A stretch of DNA of 64,000 nt from an uncultured Acetatifactor sp. (GTDB lineage: Bacteria > Bacillota > Clostridia > Lachnospirales > Lachnospiraceae): the NCBI GenBank assembly GCA_910580225.1, contig CAJTXE010000017.1, forward strand, positions 19,460 through 83,459, in the 5' to 3' direction. Within the stretch, counting starts at the first letter, position 1; each line of letters opens with the position of its first letter. This document shows, one piece after another, positions 61,530 to 64,000 of the stretch. A model generated the notes under the pieces. That model ran no database searches, was not told where the DNA came from, and saw nothing but the letters and a program-made list of their open reading frames with translations. Both the position numbers and the translations under genes were made by a program.

Positions 61530-63799
61530 CAGGAATGGAATTGGGGAAGCTATGGGGAAAGCGAAACTTCCTTCTATCCTGCCTGGCCCTGTTTGTATTG
61601 GACCTGTTTCTTCTCTGGTATACGAATCTGCCGGGGGAGGAGAAGCCAGGGCTGGCTTCCTACGGCTGTTTTCAAAAAGAAATTGCAGGAATGACCGAAC
61701 AGGAAAAGGCAGATTATCTCATGGAGCTGAAAGAGACCATAGACGGTGTGGGCTTTGTGCAGGAGATCATATCTCTCCAGAGCTTGCAGAATACCACGGG
61801 GGAGACACTGGCAGCACAGTACCGGGAAAGTGCGCCGGGGTTGTTTGAAGCCTACTATGACAGGTATCAGGACGGAAGCTATTTAAGACTCACAGATTCT
61901 TACTGGAAGGAGAGACAGCTGATAGAGGAGTTCTATGAAGAGTGGGAGCAATGTGCAGGCTATGAACAGTACCTGCAGTCTGTACAGGAGACAAAGAATA
62001 CTCTGAGTACCATTGGGATCTTTGCCGGGACACAGCAGGACTCCTTTTCCGCTCGAAATGTCCGAAAGAGTGCAGAAGATTACGCCGGACTCACAGGAGA
62101 GAATATCTGCTGGATGCCGGGGCATGGAATTGTAAGGGCAATGGAGAATGTCTGGACGGATATTTTATTATTGCTGTCTGTTTTTTTCTTTGTGGGAAGC
62201 CTGATTTTGGGTGAAAAGGAAAAAAAGCTGTTTTATATTACCAGAAGCACCCGATATGGAATGGGAAGAAGCATTGGGAGCAAACTGGCGACACTTTGGA
62301 TTCACTGTATGACTATGACTGTTCTGCTTTATGGAATGAATCTGACCTTTTTCGGAAGTCTGATGGGATACGGAGATTTGGGGGCAAGTCTTCAGTCCGT
62401 AGCTGCCTGGCGTGAAAGCCCTCTGTCAATAACGATTTTGTCCTATTTACTGCTGTCCATTTTTACCAAGGGTATTGTTGTATTTGGATTTGGGGCACTG
62501 CTGACAGCATTCTGTATTGCGGCGGATACCGTCTCCCTTCCTTATGGGATAGGGCTGCTGCTTTGTGGCGGAAGCTGGTTTTTGTATATAGTCATTCCGG
62601 CTGCGTCTAAGGGGAATCTGTTTAAGTATCTGAATTTGGCAGGGATTCTGAAGACAGAGCATTTTTATGGGGCATATTTGAATTTTGATTTGTTCGGATA
62701 CCCACTTTCCCGAATGCTGCTTACCTGGATTCTGATTCTTATGCTCACGGGGACAGGCATTCTGGGAAGTGTATATTTCTATCTGCGGGGGAACCATTTC
62801 GTCCTGCGGGAAAGAGGGTGGCCATCTTTGACCTGTTTCAGACCCCATGCCAGTTTGGCAGGACATGAAGGATATAAAATTTTCATCACGAAAAAGGCAC
62901 TTCCGGTTCTGCTGGTATTTGGATTTCTGGCAGCTTACCGGGAATGGGAGCAGGTATATAGGATATCCGTGCAGGAAGAATACTATCAGAAGCTGATGCT
63001 GCATCTGGAGGGAGAATTGACCCAGGAGAAAGAGGCCCTTATTCTGTCGGAACAGGCACGTTTTCAGGAGGCATTTGACCGGATTGCGGAGATTGACGAA
63101 ATGGTTGCTGCCGGGGAGATCAGCGAAAGGGCAGGTGAAGACTGGAAAATGGAATACAGTGCTGTGACGGCATTTTATCCTTCTTTTACAAGGGTGCTAC
63201 AGCAATATGAACAGGTTTGCCATGACGGCGGGCAATTTGTGTATGACACAGGATACCTATATCTTTTCGGAGTTATGGGGGAGGATGGTCTCGTGGATTT
63301 GCTGTTACTATGCTGTGGTGTGGTTCTGGCATTTGGGGATGTAGCTGCCATGGAAGATGTAGGCGGTACCTGGAATCTGCTGGGCAGTACAAGGAGAGGA
63401 AAGCGGAGTATTCTGGTCTGTAAGCTGGGGCTTTCCATGGGGGCTGCAGGGGTACTGGCACTGGTTCCCTTTTTCAGCAGGGCTGTTCGTATTTGTTCTG
63501 TTTTTCCCATGGAAGGTGCCGGAATAAGAGATATTCCCTGTTTCCATGGGTTTGCGCTGGCTCTGCCCATATGGGGATTTGTATTGCTGGCTGCGCTGTC
63601 CCAGGCCGGTGTGCTGGCCGGAGCCGGAGCCTTGATATTTGGTCTGTCCTGCTGGAGAAAAGAACCGATGCAGGCCTGTTTCTTTGGAGCGTTGCTGCTT
63701 CTGATACCACTTCTATTACTGCAACTGGGATTTTCTGCAGCGGAGATGTTTTCCATATATCCCCTGTATTCCTGGATTGCCAGAGGGGGAATAATGTGA
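61517..63799 (+). CDS. large ABC-2-like permease
   Basis: 760 residues. Membrane segment near the N-terminus (about 17-34), then an outer domain of about 170 residues (GMTEQEKADYLMELKETIDGVG ... YEQYLQSVQETKNTLSTIGIFAG), a block of about six segments (about 210-430), a second outer, charged region (about 480-590) and a second block (about 590-755). Two permease-like halves in one chain, so it may act without a second subunit. Sequence is divergent; the call rests on topology and the overlapping ATPase gene. Confidence 0.78.
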   Translation: MFRLTGMELGKLWGKRNFLLSCLALFVLDLFLLWYTNLPGEEKPGLASYGCFQKEIAGMTEQEKADYLMELKETIDGVGFVQEIISLQSLQNTTGETLAAQYRESAPGLFEAYYDRYQDGSYLRLTDSYWKERQLIEEFYEEWEQCAGYEQYLQSVQETKNTLSTIGIFAGTQQDSFSARNVRKSAEDYAGLTGENICWMPGHGIVRAMENVWTDILLLLSVFFFVGSLILGEKEKKLFYITRSTRYGMGRSIGSKLATLWIHCMTMTVLLYGMNLTFFGSLMGYGDLGASLQSVAAWRESPLSITILSYLLLSIFTKGIVVFGFGALLTAFCIAADTVSLPYGIGLLLCGGSWFLYIVIPAASKGNLFKYLNLAGILKTEHFYGAYLNFDLFGYPLSRMLLTWILILMLTGTGILGSVYFYLRGNHFVLRERGWPSLTCFRPHASLAGHEGYKIFITKKALPVLLVFGFLAAYREWEQVYRISVQEEYYQKLMLHLEGELTQEKEALILSEQARFQEAFDRIAEIDEMVAAGEISERAGEDWKMEYSAVTAFYPSFTRVLQQYEQVCHDGGQFVYDTGYLYLFGVMGEDGLVDLLLLCCGVVLAFGDVAAMEDVGGTWNLLGSTRRGKRSILVCKLGLSMGAAGVLALVPFFSRAVRICSVFPMEGAGIRDIPCFHGFALALPIWGFVLLAALSQAGVLAGAGALIFGLSCWRKEPMQACFFGALLLLIPLLLLQLGFSAAEMFSIYPLYSWIARGGIM

Positions 63800-63868
63800 G
63801 GGATTCTTGATTGTATGAGAATGAAAAATATGCGTGTTGTATTTTTCAGATTTTGTATCATTATTCAG

Positions 63869-63913
63869 AAAAAAAGGTTCGTCTTATTTGTAAGTAAGGC
63901 GAACCTTTTTTTT
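63869..63913. terminator. bidirectional terminator closing the ABC module
   Basis: A7-GGTTCG (63869-63881) pairs with CGAACC-T8 (63900-63913), with an inner CTTA/TAAG helix. Works in both directions. Nothing is recognised from 63914 to the end of the window. Confidence 0.9.
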
Positions 63914-64000
63914 CATAGAAGCATAAATATAAAATCTTTTTCCTTACTATGAATGAAAAAACAGATTAAAGAAGTTGCAAACTGTGGAATACCCGATAAT

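Noticed and set aside
1..64000. CRISPR arrays, tRNA or rRNA genes, insertion sequences
   Set aside because: No regularly spaced repeats, cloverleaf-like sequences, rRNA segments or transposase-like proteins were seen in reading both strands.

Overview
The window looks like a chromosomal segment of an anaerobic, spore-forming member of the Clostridia, most likely Lachnospiraceae. The evidence is the sporulation block yqfC-yqfD-phoH-ybeY, a cortex-lytic type LysM/GH18 protein, an [FeFe] hydrogenase, the gene order yceD-rpmF-plsX-acpP-rnc-smc-ftsY, strong AGGAGG ribosome sites with some GTG/TTG starts, and TTGACA/TATAAT promoters. I see no rRNA, tRNA, CRISPR array, insertion sequence or phage gene. 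This assignment is by protein resemblance only.

Layout. 1-6.9 kb: the end of manA, a Gfo/Idh/MocA oxidoreductase, an Uma2-family protein, leuCD with a promoter and leader hairpin, a MATE exporter and ruvA. 6.9-27.1 kb: about 20 kb of accessory genes lies between ruvA and ruvB, which are normally neighbours. It holds an AlkZ-like winged-helix protein with a DUF3795 protein, a WYL regulator, a chemoreceptor coupled to a flavin-binding lipoprotein, an ArsR-controlled ABC exporter, an RNA-repair operon (RNA ligase, HD-Pnk, WYL regulator), a TetR/MFS efflux pair, an AraC-GyrI regulator, a potABCD polyamine importer and a sigma factor with a very long C-terminal extension. 27.2-34.2 kb: ruvB, recD2, a BFD-like ferredoxin, nth, the LysM/GH18 protein and pyrimidine-nucleoside phosphorylase. 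34.2-46.5 kb: the sporulation/ybeY block, a SpoVB-like flippase, a membrane-anchored protein of unknown function, two FAD proteins, a group B-like [FeFe] hydrogenase, a sugar O-acetyltransferase and a lipoprotein. 46.5-56.9 kb: the conserved ribosome/lipid/segregation cluster yceD to ftsY, then threonine ammonia-lyase and a YitT-family membrane protein. 57-63.9 kb: a self-contained module of response regulator, histidine kinase, lipoprotein, ABC ATPase and ABC permease, closed by a terminator.

The most interesting region is 14.5-17.7 kb. A consensus promoter is followed by a leader of about 220 nt that can fold into a closed multi-helix domain. It precedes an ATP-dependent RNA ligase gene that overlaps an HD-phosphoesterase/polynucleotide-kinase gene, with a WYL-domain regulator behind. 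Together these would heal and seal broken RNA ends under control of a ligand-sensing regulator.

Two regulatory links can be read from the sequence. A TTTGAC-N5-TTTGAC direct repeat stands in front of both the two-component genes and the lipoprotein/ABC genes at 57-64 kb. A 17-bp operator-like sequence at the tetR promoter recurs, with mismatches, in front of the MFS gene and in front of the DUF3795/AlkZ-like pair. Start sites were re-chosen from ribosome-binding sites and family starts wherever the longest open frame was implausible.
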